A DNA stretch of 64,000 nt, taken from Microbacterium thalli. GTDB lineage: Bacteria > Actinomycetota > Actinomycetes > Actinomycetales > Microbacteriaceae. Positions 36,918 to 45,626 of the stretch are shown here, piece by piece (within the stretch, counting starts at the first letter, position 1; each line of letters starts with the position of its first letter). The position numbers and the translations under genes are program-made. Under the pieces are notes generated by a model. That model was given only the letters and a program-made list of their open reading frames with translations. It did no database searches and had not been told where the DNA came from. The DNA lies in assembly GCF_028737325.1 (NCBI RefSeq), contig NZ_JAQZCH010000002.1, forward strand, positions 558,001-622,000. The letters are read 5' to 3'.

Positions 36918-37547
36918 TCAGCGCGCGGCGTAGTACTCGACGACGAGCTGCACGTCACACGTGACGGGCACCTCGGCGCGCTTCGGGCGACGCACGAGGC
37001 GCGCCTGCAGCTTGTCGAGCTCGACCTCGATGTAGCCCGGGACCGGGGGCAGGACGTCGGCGTGACCGCCGGCGGCTGCGACCTGGAACGGCTCGAGCGA
37101 CTCGCTCTTCTCCTTGACGTGGATGAGCTGACCCGGCTTCACGCGGAACGACGGGCGGTCGACGAGCTGGCCGTCGACGAGGATGTGACGGTGCACGACG
37201 AGCTGACGAGCCTGTGCCGTGGTGCGGGCGAAGCCGGCACGCACGACGAGGGCGTCGAGGCGCATCTCGAGCAGCTCGACCAGGTTCTCACCGGTCAGGC
37301 CGTCCTTGCGGCGGGCCTCGTTGAACGTGTTACGCATCTGCTTCTCGCGGATGCCGTACTGCTCGCGCAGACGCTGCTTCTCGCGCAGACGGACGGCGTA
37401 GTCGCTGTCGGCCTTGCGCTTGGTGCGACCGTGCTCACCCGGAGCGTAAGGACGCTTCTCGAGGTAGCGGGCGGCCTTCGGGGTCAGCGCGATGCCGAGT
37501 GCACGCGACAGACGGACCTTGCGGCGGTCCTGAGACTTCGTGGTCAC
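36918..37547 (-). CDS. rpsD: 30S ribosomal protein S4
   Basis: A 209-residue S4 with the S4 RNA-binding domain (RLDALVVRAGFARTTAQARQ, HRHILVDG). It nucleates 30S assembly. GTG start with GGAGAG upstream. The gene stands alone, with its own promoter and a leader of about 145 bases that contains a strong hairpin. Length is normal. Confidence 0.97.
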   Translation of the reverse strand: MTTKSQDRRKVRLSRALGIALTPKAARYLEKRPYAPGEHGRTKRKADSDYAVRLREKQRLREQYGIREKQMRNTFNEARRKDGLTGENLVELLEMRLDALVVRAGFARTTAQARQLVVHRHILVDGQLVDRPSFRVKPGQLIHVKEKSESLEPFQVAAAGGHADVLPPVPGYIEVELDKLQARLVRRPKRAEVPVTCDVQLVVEYYAAR

Positions 37548-37570
37548 GAAGCTCTCCTTCCGATGACGTG

Positions 37571-37587
37571 GTCGTGACGCTCACGAC
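37571..37587 (-). promoter_or_regulatory. Hairpin in the rpsD leader
   Basis: GTCGTGACGCTCACGAC is a perfect 7-base-pair stem with a 3-base loop, less than 20 bases upstream of the rpsD ribosome binding site. It could take part in S4 autoregulation. Confidence 0.45.
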
Positions 37588-37697
37588 TCACGGACGTATC
37601 TCCATCTCCTCGCCCGTCTCGGACTGCACGCCGGGGCACGCCGAGAGGTCTGTGTCAGAGGAGAGGGATGCCCGAAAACTGGGCTTCGAGCCGATCG

Positions 37698-37703
37698 AGT
37701 CTA
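37698..37703 (-). promoter_or_regulatory. Putative -10 box of rpsD
   Basis: TAGACT on the minus strand; its TAG is also the stop codon of the TPR-Nudix gene. It implies an rpsD leader of about 145 bases. Confidence 0.5.
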
Positions 37704-38636
37704 ACAGACGTCCTCGTGCGAGAGCGCTGCGGCGAGGTCGAGTGCGGCGGCCGGATAGAAGGGGGTCGCGCCGGACCGGAGGTCGTCGATGCGATACCAG
37801 CCGACGGTGTTGTCGCCGTCGAGCACCCGCAGCCGCTCGTCGAGCGGCACGGCCTGCAGCGACGCGCTGCGGACGGCGAAGACATACGCGATCTCGTGAC
37901 CGCGTTTGCGGCCGTCGTCGAAGATGTTCTCGGCCACCGTGAGCAGCTGCAGATCGTCGACGTCCGCCGCCAGCTCCTCGCGCAGCTCGCGCCTCATCGC
38001 CGACGACGCCTCCTCACCGAACGCGATGCCCCCACCGGGCGCTCGCAGGAACGCCGGACGATCCGTCCCCGCGGCGTACTCCTCGGCGAGGACGTGGCCG
38101 TCTTTCACGATGACGGCCACGGCGATGGCTCGGATGCGCGGCGACGCGACGAGCCCGCGCGCATACCGCTCGACCGATCGCCCGTACTGGGGCAGGTGCG
38201 GCGCCAGGGCACGCAACGCCGTCCGCAGCGCCGGGGCGGGCTTCTGATCGTCGAACAGGGCGAGCGCCTCGAACGCCCGCGCCGCCTCCGCCAACGGGTG
38301 GTCCGCGGGATACCCGTGCAGCAGCGCGATCGCACCGGACGGATCGCCGATGTTGCGCAGCGAGCTGGCGAGCTGGATCAGGCACTCGCCGCGACGAGGC
38401 TCGGTCAGCCCGGCAGCGAGGGCGGCGCGATAGACCGGGATCGCCTCGGCCTCGCGTCCGAGATAGTCCGACAAGGATGCCCGTTCGAACAGAGCCACCG
38501 GGTCGTCGGCGGGCAGCGAGGCGAGTACGCGGTCGAGGTCGGCGGCGAGTCCCTCCGGCGCGGTGTCGTCGGCGCGTGCCCAGAACTCCCGCAGCGCGAC
38601 GTCGACGCGGTCGCGATCCGTCCCCTGCTCGCCCAT
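37701..38636 (-). CDS. TPR-like domain fused to a Nudix hydrolase
   Basis: A 311-residue protein. Residues 1-150 are helical with TPR-type periodicity (VALFERASLSDYLGREAEAI, GECLIQLASSLRNIGD). Residues 155-300 form a Nudix domain with the box GGGIAFGEEASSAMRRELRE followed by EL, where the last Gly of the consensus is Ala. The substrate is unknown. The ATG at 38636 is chosen over the overlapping GTG at 38645 because GGGGAG sits 8 bases upstream of it. It is co-transcribed with rarA. Confidence 0.85.
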   Translation of the reverse strand: MGEQGTDRDRVDVALREFWARADDTAPEGLAADLDRVLASLPADDPVALFERASLSDYLGREAEAIPVYRAALAAGLTEPRRGECLIQLASSLRNIGDPSGAIALLHGYPADHPLAEAARAFEALALFDDQKPAPALRTALRALAPHLPQYGRSVERYARGLVASPRIRAIAVAVIVKDGHVLAEEYAAGTDRPAFLRAPGGGIAFGEEASSAMRRELREELAADVDDLQLLTVAENIFDDGRKRGHEIAYVFAVRSASLQAVPLDERLRVLDGDNTVGWYRIDDLRSGATPFYPAAALDLAAALSHEDVC

Positions 38637-38641
38637 CGAGC

Positions 38642-39964
38642 TCACTCCCCCAGGATCTTCCGCAGCTTCTCGACGCGCGCGCCGATCTCCCGTTCGACGC
38701 CGCGGTTCGTCGGCTCGTAATACCGCCGCCCGCGCAACTCGTCGGGCAGGTACTGCTGGGTCGCGACGCCCACGTCGAGGTCATGCGGGTAGACGTAGCC
38801 CTTGCCGTGCCCCAGCCGCTTCGCGCCCGGATAGTGCGCATCGCGCAGATGCTTCGGCACACGCCCGAACCCACCGGCGCGGACATCCGCGATGGCGGCG
38901 TTGATCGCGTTGTACGCCGCGTTCGACTTCGCGGTGGTCGCGAGGTACGCCGTCGCCTCGGCGAGAGGGATGCGCCCCTCCGGCATGCCGATGAACGCCA
39001 CGGCATCGGCGGCGGCCACGGCGATCGACAGCGCCTGGGGGTCGGCCAATCCGATGTCCTCCGACGCGGAGATGACGAGTCGGCGGGCGATGAAGCGGGG
39101 ATCCTCGCCGGCTTCGATCATCCGCGCCAGGTAATGCATCGCGGCGTCGACGTCCGAGCCTCGGATCGACTTGATGAAGGCGCTGATGACGTCGTAGTGC
39201 TCGTCGCCCTGCCGGTCGTAGCGCAGCAGCGCCCGGTCGACCGCCTGCGCGACGTGATCGGCGGTGATGCGGGGCGTCTCGTCGTCGACCGGCTCGGCCA
39301 TCGTCGCCGCCGCCTCCAGCGAGGTCAGCGCACGTCGGGCGTCGCCCGACGCGAGGCGTACGAGCGCGGAACGTGCCTCGTCGTCGAGGCTCACGCTGCC
39401 CGCCAGCCCACGGGCGTCGGTGACGGCGCGGTCGATGAGGCCGCCGAGGTCGTCGTCGCTCAGGGGCTGCAGCGTCAGCAACAGCGACCGCGACAGCAGC
39501 GGAGCGACGATCGAGAACGACGGGTTCTCGGTCGTCGCGGCGATCAGCAGCACCCACCCGTTCTCGACGCCGGGAAGCAGCGCGTCCTGCTGCGCCTTGG
39601 TGAAGCGATGAATCTCGTCGAGGAACAGGATCGTCGAGACGCCGTACAGGTCGCGCTGCGTCATCGCCTTTTGCATGACCTCGCGGACGTCCTTGACACC
39701 CGCCGTCACGGCGGACAGCTCGACGAAGCGACGCCCGGATGATCGCGCGATGGCCTGCGCGAGCGTGGTCTTGCCGGTTCCCGGCGGACCCCAGAGGATG
39801 ACCGACACGGCACCCGCGCGATTACCGTCCGGCGAGGCGAGGGCCACGAGGGGCGAACCGGGTCGGAGCAGGTGCCCCTGGCCGGCGACCTCGTCGAGCG
39901 AGGTCGGGCGCATCCGCACCGCGAGCGGCGTCTGCCCGGTGAAGAGCGCGCTCGAATCGGTCAT
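38642..39964 (-). CDS. rarA: Replication-associated recombination protein A (AAA+ ATPase)
   Basis: A 440-residue RarA/MgsA ATPase with Walker [10 protein letters not shown], Walker [10 protein letters not shown], sensor TTENPSFS and the C-terminal tetramerisation region ending in [16 protein letters not shown]. It acts at stalled forks with SSB. No ribosome binding site; TAGCCT lies 6 bases before the ATG, so it is probably leaderless. Confidence 0.95.
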   Translation of the reverse strand: MTDSSALFTGQTPLAVRMRPTSLDEVAGQGHLLRPGSPLVALASPDGNRAGAVSVILWGPPGTGKTTLAQAIARSSGRRFVELSAVTAGVKDVREVMQKAMTQRDLYGVSTILFLDEIHRFTKAQQDALLPGVENGWVLLIAATTENPSFSIVAPLLSRSLLLTLQPLSDDDLGGLIDRAVTDARGLAGSVSLDDEARSALVRLASGDARRALTSLEAAATMAEPVDDETPRITADHVAQAVDRALLRYDRQGDEHYDVISAFIKSIRGSDVDAAMHYLARMIEAGEDPRFIARRLVISASEDIGLADPQALSIAVAAADAVAFIGMPEGRIPLAEATAYLATTAKSNAAYNAINAAIADVRAGGFGRVPKHLRDAHYPGAKRLGHGKGYVYPHDLDVGVATQQYLPDELRGRRYYEPTNRGVEREIGARVEKLRKILGE

Positions 39965-39970
39965 CCCCTC

Positions 39971-39976
39971 AGGCTA
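39971..39976 (-). promoter_or_regulatory. Putative -10 box of rarA (leaderless)
   Basis: TAGCCT, 6 bases, ATG at 39964. Confidence 0.6.
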
Positions 39977-40069
39977 GCCGCGACCGGCGACACCGGGCTT
40001 TGTCGCCCCGATCGCCCGCGCCGTAGGCTGAAGGCCCCCCGCCGGATCGGGGGCGTCGGAGGAGGAAAC

Positions 40070-40372
40070 GTGGCAGCTCGAGGCAGGAACCGGGATGACC
40101 GTGCAGCGCAGGAGCGCGCTCGCGTCTACGCCGCACGCCGGGAGTATCACGAGGGCCTGACGCGCCGCCGTTCGCGCGACAACCTCATCGCCGCCGTCGG
40201 CGGCGGCGTGCTGCTCATCGGACTGCTCGCAGCCCAGGCCGCCTACTTCACCGCCGGCCCGGGCGCCCCCGAGCCCGCCGAGACTCCCGCACCCACACCG
40301 TCCGCCACGCTTCCGGCATCCCCGACCCCGTCACCCAGCGACGCCGCTCCGTCATCGGAGCCGACTCCCTGA
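40070..40372 (+). CDS. Small single-pass membrane protein of unknown function
   Basis: A 100-residue protein: an Arg-rich cytoplasmic head (about 40 residues), one helix (LIAAVGGGVLLIGLLAAQAA), then a Pro/Thr/Ser-rich extracytoplasmic tail. A strong GGAGGAGGAA ribosome binding site precedes the GTG, and TAGGCT at 40024-40029 is a candidate -10. Divergent from rarA. It is followed by the DUF349 gene, as in related genomes. No function can be assigned. Confidence 0.8.
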   Translation: MAARGRNRDDRAAQERARVYAARREYHEGLTRRRSRDNLIAAVGGGVLLIGLLAAQAAYFTAGPGAPEPAETPAPTPSATLPASPTPSPSDAAPSSEPTP

Positions 40373-40440
40373 CGCCCTGCGTACTAGGCTGTCGAGCGAC
40401 CTGACCCCCAGGCGGCGAGAGCCGCGACGAGGTGCCTTCC

Positions 40441-41703
40441 GTGACTTCCACCCCTGACTCCACGACCACTCCCGCCGACGACGCCCCGTGGGGTCGTGTC
40501 GACGACGACGGCACCGTCTCGGTGCGCGAGGGCGACCAGTGGCGCGTCGTCGGCCAGTACCCCGACGGCACGCCCGACGAGGCCCTCGCCTACTACCAGC
40601 GCAAGTTCTCCGACCTCGCCGGTGAGGTCACGCTCGTCGAGGTGCGCCACCGTCGCGGCGGCGCATCCGCCTCCGACCTGCGCTCGACCGTCGGCACGCT
40701 CCGTTCGCGCATCGCCGGCGCGGCCGCCGTCGGCAACCTCGCCGCCCTCGAGGCGCGTCTGGCTGCCCTCGAGACCGAGCTCAACGCCGCGTCCGAGTCC
40801 GAGGCCGCCGAGGCCAAGCAGGCTCTCGAGGCCGCGATCGCTGAACGCACCGCCCTCGTCGATGCCATCGAGGCCATCGCCGCCCGCGACCCCAAGTCGA
40901 TCCAGTGGAAGCAGACCTCGGCCGAGGTCACCGACCTGTTCGACCGCTGGCAGCGGCACCAGGCGGACGGACCTCGTCTGCCGCGCAGCACGGGCCAGCA
41001 GCTGTGGAAGCGGTTCCGCGACGCCCGCTCGATCATCGACAAGCACCGCCGTGAGTTCTACGCGAGCCTCGACGAGACCCACAAGAGCGCGCGCGACGCC
41101 AAGCAACGCCTGATCGAGCGCGCCGAGGCCCTCGCGCCGCGCGGCGAGGACGGCATCGGCGCCTACCGCGAGCTGCTCGATCAGTGGAAACTGGCCGGCC
41201 GTGCGGGCAAGAAGGCTGACGATGCGCTCTGGGCGCGGTTCAAGGCTGCCGGCGACGCGCTCTACGGCGCCCGCGCCGACCGCGAGCAGGCGGACGCCGA
41301 GGCCTCGAAGGAGAAGATCGTCGCCAAGCGCGCTCTGCTCGACGAGGCAGCCGCCGTCGGCGCCGAGAAGGACACCGCCGCCGCGCGTGCCCTCCTCACC
41401 GGCATCCAGCGCCGCTGGGACGAGATCGGTCGGATCTTCCCCCGCGAGCAGGAGCGTGCCCTCGACGACGAGCTGCGCAAGATCGAGCAGTCCGTCCGGA
41501 CCCGCGAGGATGCCGACTGGAAGAACAACAACCCCGAGACGAAGGCACGCCAGGGCGACATGCTCTCGCAGCTGCACGACGCCATCGGCAAGCTCGAGGC
41601 CGACCTGGCCACCGCCGAGGCCTCGGGTGATCAGCGCGCCATCGCGCAGGCGCGTGAAGCCCTCAGCGCACGCAAGGCCTGGCTCACCGCTCTCGGCGGC
41701 TGA
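40441..41703 (+). CDS. DUF349 domain-containing protein
   Basis: A 420-residue coiled-coil protein with about three DUF349 repeats (RFRDARSIIDKHR, LLDQWKLAGRAGKKADDALW, IQRRWDEIGR). The N terminus carries a conserved PWGRVDDDGTVSVRE segment. Function unknown; the family occurs widely in bacteria. The GTG at 40441 is chosen because GAGG lies 8 bases upstream; another GTG at 40432 lies inside that spacing. TAGGCT at 40385-40390 may be its -10. Confidence 0.9.
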   Translation: MTSTPDSTTTPADDAPWGRVDDDGTVSVREGDQWRVVGQYPDGTPDEALAYYQRKFSDLAGEVTLVEVRHRRGGASASDLRSTVGTLRSRIAGAAAVGNLAALEARLAALETELNAASESEAAEAKQALEAAIAERTALVDAIEAIAARDPKSIQWKQTSAEVTDLFDRWQRHQADGPRLPRSTGQQLWKRFRDARSIIDKHRREFYASLDETHKSARDAKQRLIERAEALAPRGEDGIGAYRELLDQWKLAGRAGKKADDALWARFKAAGDALYGARADREQADAEASKEKIVAKRALLDEAAAVGAEKDTAAARALLTGIQRRWDEIGRIFPREQERALDDELRKIEQSVRTREDADWKNNNPETKARQGDMLSQLHDAIGKLEADLATAEASGDQRAIAQAREALSARKAWLTALGG

Positions 41704-41723
41704 GGCTCTCCCCCGTCGCACCA

Positions 41724-41759
41724 CCGCGGGCGCTCTCCACAAGTGGAGGGCGCCCGCGG
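41724..41759 (+). terminator. Terminator after the DUF349 gene
   Basis: A 17-base-pair inverted repeat with one G-T wobble and a 2-base loop, GC-rich, without a T tract, 20 bases after the stop. Confidence 0.75.
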
Positions 41760-41780
41760 TCGTCGGGGCGGCGGGTCGGT

Positions 41781-41786
41781 CAGACT
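41781..41786 (+). promoter_or_regulatory. Possible -10 box of the AbiEi-like gene (leaderless)
   Basis: CAGACT lies 6 bases before the ATG at 41793. It has A2 and T6 but C at position 1. Confidence 0.35.
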
Positions 41787-41792
41787 GCGGGT

Positions 41793-42356
41793 ATGCACTG
41801 GCCCTTCCTCTACCTCCCCGGCGAGACGCTGTCGGCGACGGAACTCGCGGCCGCCCGCTTGGACGGCGACGTGGTCGAGGTCGGCGAGGCGTTCATCCCC
41901 GCCGACGCCGTCGAGACCGCCGAGCTTCGCGCCGCATCGCTGCGCCCGCTGCTGTCCCTCGGCCTCGCCGTCACTCATCTGTCGGCGGCCTGGGTTCACG
42001 GCGCGGTGGCCGACCCGCCGGCACGCCACACCGTGCAACGCTGCAGCGCGCGCCGGTTGCACCACGTCATCGACATCCGCCTGCACTATCGCGACCGACG
42101 CGTTCCGCCCGGTGACCTCTCGCTCATCGGCGGGGTCCCCGTCACGACACCTGCCCGCACCCTCGGCGACCTCGTCCGCAGCGCCCTCTCCGGCGGCGCC
42201 GAGCCTCCTGCTGCCGCCGTCGCGATGATGGCGCTCGATCCCGCACTCTGCGAGCGTGCCACTGCCGCCCTCGTCGCGGCCGGGCCGGTCTCGTTCAAAC
42301 GGCCGGCGCTCGAGTGGCTACGACGGCACGCCGCTCAGGAGGAGGTGACCCGATAG
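41793..42356 (+). CDS. Uncharacterised protein, weak resemblance to AbiEi-type antitoxins
   Basis: A 187-residue protein with a central [18 protein letters not shown] and VIGGVP-like [13 protein letters not shown] segment. This pattern recalls the AbiEi antitoxin/DUF559-linked proteins that are common as solitary genes in Actinobacteria. No AbiEii nucleotidyltransferase partner follows, because the next gene is convergent relA, whose end it overlaps by 22 bases. Treat the family as a guess; the gene itself looks real from its codon pattern. Confidence 0.6.
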   Translation: MHWPFLYLPGETLSATELAAARLDGDVVEVGEAFIPADAVETAELRAASLRPLLSLGLAVTHLSAAWVHGAVADPPARHTVQRCSARRLHHVIDIRLHYRDRRVPPGDLSLIGGVPVTTPARTLGDLVRSALSGGAEPPAAAVAMMALDPALCERATAALVAAGPVSFKRPALEWLRRHAAQEEVTR

Positions 42357-44587
42357 ACGTCGTAGACGGCGTCGATGCGACGCACCGCGTTCAGCACCCG
42401 ATCGAGGTGGACGGTGTCGCCCATCTCGAACACGAAGCGGCTCAGCGCGAGTCGGTCGTTGTTGGTCTGAACCGACGCCGACAGGATGTTGACGTGATGC
42501 TCGCTGAGCACCCGGGTCACGTCGCTCAGCAGTCCGGAGCGGTCGAGCGCCTCGACCTGGATCTGCACGAGGAAGAGGCTCTTGGTCGTGGGGGCCCACG
42601 TCACCTCGATGAGGCGTTCCGGGTCGCGCATGAGCGACTCGACGTTCGTGCAGTCCGCTCGGTGCACCGACACTCCGCTGCCGCGCGTGACGAAGCCGAC
42701 GATCTCATCGCCGGGGACGGGCGTGCAGCACTTCGCGAGCTTGACGAGGATGTCTGGAGCGCCGCGGACGAGGACGCCCGAGTCGCTGTCGCGCTTCTGA
42801 CGCGAACGGCCCACCGCCGGCAGGTCGATCGGCCCCGTCGAGGTGTCCTCCTCGGCTCGGACGAGCGCGGTGACCTTCTCGATGACCGACTGGGTCGAGA
42901 CGTGTCCCTCGCCGACGGCGGCGTACAGCGCGGTCACGTCCTCGTAGCGCAGCTGGTGCGCGACCTCGGTGAACGCGTCCTGTCCCATCAGGCGCTGCAG
43001 CGGCAGGTTCTGCCGGCGCATGGCGCGCGCGATGGCGTCCTTGCCCTGCTCGACCGCCTCTTCGCGGCGCTCCTTGGTGAACCACCCGCGGATCTTGTTG
43101 CGCGCCCGCGTGCTCTTGACGAAGCCCAGCCAGTCCTGGCTCGGACCGGCATCCGGGTTCTTCGACGTGAAGACCTCGACGACGTCGCCGCTCGAGAGCG
43201 TCGACTCCAGTGGCACCAGGCGGCCGTTGACCTTCGCTCCCATGGTGCGGTGACCGACCTCGGTGTGGACGGCGTAGGCGAAATCGACGGGGGTCGCTCC
43301 TGCCGGCAGGCCGACGACGCGGCCCTTCGGCGTGAAGACATAGACCTCTTTCGCGCCGATCTCGAACCGCAGCGAGTCGAGGAACTCGCCGGGGTCGGCC
43401 GTCTCGGCCTGCCAGTCGGAGATGTGCGCGAGCCACGCCATGTCGTTGTCGAGCGCCTTGGCGTCGGACTTGCCGCCCGTCATCCGCTCCTTGTACTTCC
43501 AGTGCGCCGCCACGCCGAACTCGGCCTGCTGGTGCATCTCGTGCGTACGGATCTGGATCTCGACGGTCCGGCCGCTCGGTCCGATCACCGTCGTGTGCAG
43601 CGACTGGTACAGGTTGAACTTCGGCGTCGCGATGTAGTCCTTGAACCGCCCGGGCAGCGGCGTCCATCGCGCATGGATCGACCCGAGCACCGCGTAGCAG
43701 TCGCGCACGGTGGTCACCAGGACGCGGATGCCGATGAGGTCGTAGATGTCGTCGAACTCACGGCCTCGCACGACCATCTTCTGGTACACCGAGTACAGCT
43801 GCTTCGGGCGGCCCATGACGCGCCCGCGGATCCGCAGCTCGCGCAGGTCGCTCTCGACGGCGTCGATCACGGTCTGCAGGTACTGCTCGCGCTGCGGCGT
43901 GCGCTGCTTGACGAGGCTGTCGATCTCGGCGTAGAGCTTGGGGTGCAGCACCGCGAACGACAGGTCTTCGAGCTCGCTCTTGATCGCCTGGATGCCGAGT
44001 CGGTGCGCCAGCGGCGCATAGATCTCGAGGGTCTCGGTCGCCTTCTTCGCCGCCTTCTCGGGCGGCACGAAGCCCCACGTGCGCGCATTGTGCAGGCGGT
44101 CGGCGAGCTTGATCAGGAGGACTCGGATGTCACGCGACATCGCGACGATCATCTTGCGCACCGTCTCGGCCTGGGCGGCGTCGCCGTACTTGACCTTGTC
44201 GAGCTTGGTCACCCCGTCGACGAGCATGGCGACCTCGTCGCCGAACTCCGCCGTCAGCTGGTCGAGACCGTAGGAGGTGTCCTCGACGGTGTCGTGCAGC
44301 AGAGCGGCGGCGATCGCACGCGGGCCGAGCCCGAGCTCCGCCAGGATCTGAGCGACCGCGAGGGGGTGCGTGATGTAGGGCTCGCCGCTCTGCCGCTTCT
44401 GCTGCGCGTGCGCGCGGGCCGCGACCTGATACGCGCGATCGATGATCGCGATGTCGCCCTTCGGGTGGTGCGCGCGCACCGTGCGGACGAGCTGCTCGAG
44501 ACCTTCGCGGGGCGCTGCCCGCGAGAAGATCCGCGGCACGAGCCGGCGGAGGGAGCTCTGGGCAGGGGGCGGAGTGATCTCGGTCAT
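42335..44587 (-). CDS. relA: Bifunctional (p)ppGpp synthetase/hydrolase
   Basis: A 750-residue Rel enzyme. It has the HD hydrolase domain ([12 protein letters not shown]), synthetase domain ([31 protein letters not shown]), TGS domain ([16 protein letters not shown]), the conserved Cys pair ([12 protein letters not shown]) and a C-terminal ACT domain. Both activities look intact. GGAGGTG precedes the ATG, and TAGAAT at 44615-44620 is the -10. Located after secDF as in most actinobacteria. Confidence 0.97.
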   Translation of the reverse strand: MTEITPPPAQSSLRRLVPRIFSRAAPREGLEQLVRTVRAHHPKGDIAIIDRAYQVAARAHAQQKRQSGEPYITHPLAVAQILAELGLGPRAIAAALLHDTVEDTSYGLDQLTAEFGDEVAMLVDGVTKLDKVKYGDAAQAETVRKMIVAMSRDIRVLLIKLADRLHNARTWGFVPPEKAAKKATETLEIYAPLAHRLGIQAIKSELEDLSFAVLHPKLYAEIDSLVKQRTPQREQYLQTVIDAVESDLRELRIRGRVMGRPKQLYSVYQKMVVRGREFDDIYDLIGIRVLVTTVRDCYAVLGSIHARWTPLPGRFKDYIATPKFNLYQSLHTTVIGPSGRTVEIQIRTHEMHQQAEFGVAAHWKYKERMTGGKSDAKALDNDMAWLAHISDWQAETADPGEFLDSLRFEIGAKEVYVFTPKGRVVGLPAGATPVDFAYAVHTEVGHRTMGAKVNGRLVPLESTLSSGDVVEVFTSKNPDAGPSQDWLGFVKSTRARNKIRGWFTKERREEAVEQGKDAIARAMRRQNLPLQRLMGQDAFTEVAHQLRYEDVTALYAAVGEGHVSTQSVIEKVTALVRAEEDTSTGPIDLPAVGRSRQKRDSDSGVLVRGAPDILVKLAKCCTPVPGDEIVGFVTRGSGVSVHRADCTNVESLMRDPERLIEVTWAPTTKSLFLVQIQVEALDRSGLLSDVTRVLSEHHVNILSASVQTNNDRLALSRFVFEMGDTVHLDRVLNAVRRIDAVYDVYRVTSS

Positions 44588-44614
44588 GCCTTCACCTCCG
44601 CCATCCAGACCACG

Positions 44615-44620
44615 ATTCTA
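44615..44620 (-). promoter_or_regulatory. -10 box of relA
   Basis: TAGAAT on the minus strand, 27 bases before the ATG, in the short gap after secF. Confidence 0.5.
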
Positions 44621-44636
44621 CGCGTGCCCGAGCCGG

Positions 44637-45626
44637 TCAGGCCGCGACCGCGGCGCGCTCGCGGGACTCGCGCACCCGGGTGTCGTTCGCCTTGATGGCC
44701 GGCTCGTTCTCGCGCATGAGCGCGAACAGCGGAACCGCGACGAACAGGGTGGAGTACGCGGCGACGAGGGTGCCGACGAAGATCGACAACGAGATGTCGG
44801 TCAGGGTCTGCGCGCCGAGCCACAGGGCGCCGATGAACAGGATGGCGCCGGTCGGGAGAGCCGCCACGATCGTCGTGTTGATCGAGCGCACGAGCGTCTG
44901 GTTCGCCGCGAGGTTCACCGACTCACCGAAGGTCCGCCCCGATTTCTCGCCGTCCTCGAAGGTGTTCTCGCGCACCTTGTCGAACACGACGGTGGTGTCG
45001 TACAGCGAGTACGACAGGATCGTCAGGAAGCCGATCACCGCCGCGGGCGAGATCTCGAACCCGAACAGCGAGTAGACGCCGACGGTGACGACGAGCACGT
45101 CGATCAGGCCGACGATCGCCGCGACCGACATCTTCCAGGTCCGGAAGTACAGCGCGAGGATGAGGAACGTCAGGGCGAGGAAGATCGCCAGGCCCCACAG
45201 CGACTGCCGTGTGACGTCCTGGCCCCAGCTCGGGCCGATGAACGACGAGCTGACCTCGGCGGTCGGCACCTCGTAGATCTCCGCGAGCGCCGCGGTGACT
45301 TCGCGCGTCTCGGCATCCGACATCTGGTCGGTCTGCACGCGCACGGCGTCCTCGCCGATCGTCGTCACCTTCGTGCCGGCCCCGGGCACGACCGACTGCA
45401 CGGCGTCGGTGGCCAGCAGCTGGTCGGTGTTGGCGACGTTGGTCACGGTGAACTGCGAGCCGCCCGTGAACTCGATCGAGAACTGCGGAGGCTTGACGAC
45501 GAGCACGAGCACCGAGGCCAGCACGAGTGCCGCCGCGATGATGAACCACAGGGTGCGGCGCGCGACGAACGGGAAGGAGAGCTTGCCGGTGTAGAGGTCG
45601 TTTCCGAACTGGTTGAAGAAACGCAT
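44637..45626 (-). CDS. secF: Protein translocase subunit SecF
   Basis: A 329-residue membrane protein with six helices and the SecF marks FSIEFTGGSQF, SYSLYDTTVVFDKVREN and NQTLVRSINTT. It works with SecD to use proton flow in late export. ATG overlaps the secD stop (TGATG). Confidence 0.96.
   Translation of the reverse strand: MRFFNQFGNDLYTGKLSFPFVARRTLWFIIAAALVLASVLVLVVKPPQFSIEFTGGSQFTVTNVANTDQLLATDAVQSVVPGAGTKVTTIGEDAVRVQTDQMSDAETREVTAALAEIYEVPTAEVSSSFIGPSWGQDVTRQSLWGLAIFLALTFLILALYFRTWKMSVAAIVGLIDVLVVTVGVYSLFGFEISPAAVIGFLTILSYSLYDTTVVFDKVRENTFEDGEKSGRTFGESVNLAANQTLVRSINTTIVAALPTGAILFIGALWLGAQTLTDISLSIFVGTLVAAYSTLFVAVPLFALMRENEPAIKANDTRVRESRERAAVAA

Noticed and set aside
41793..42356. Type IV AbiE toxin-antitoxin pair
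   Set aside because: Only a weak AbiEi-like protein is present; the next gene is convergent relA, so there is no AbiEii.
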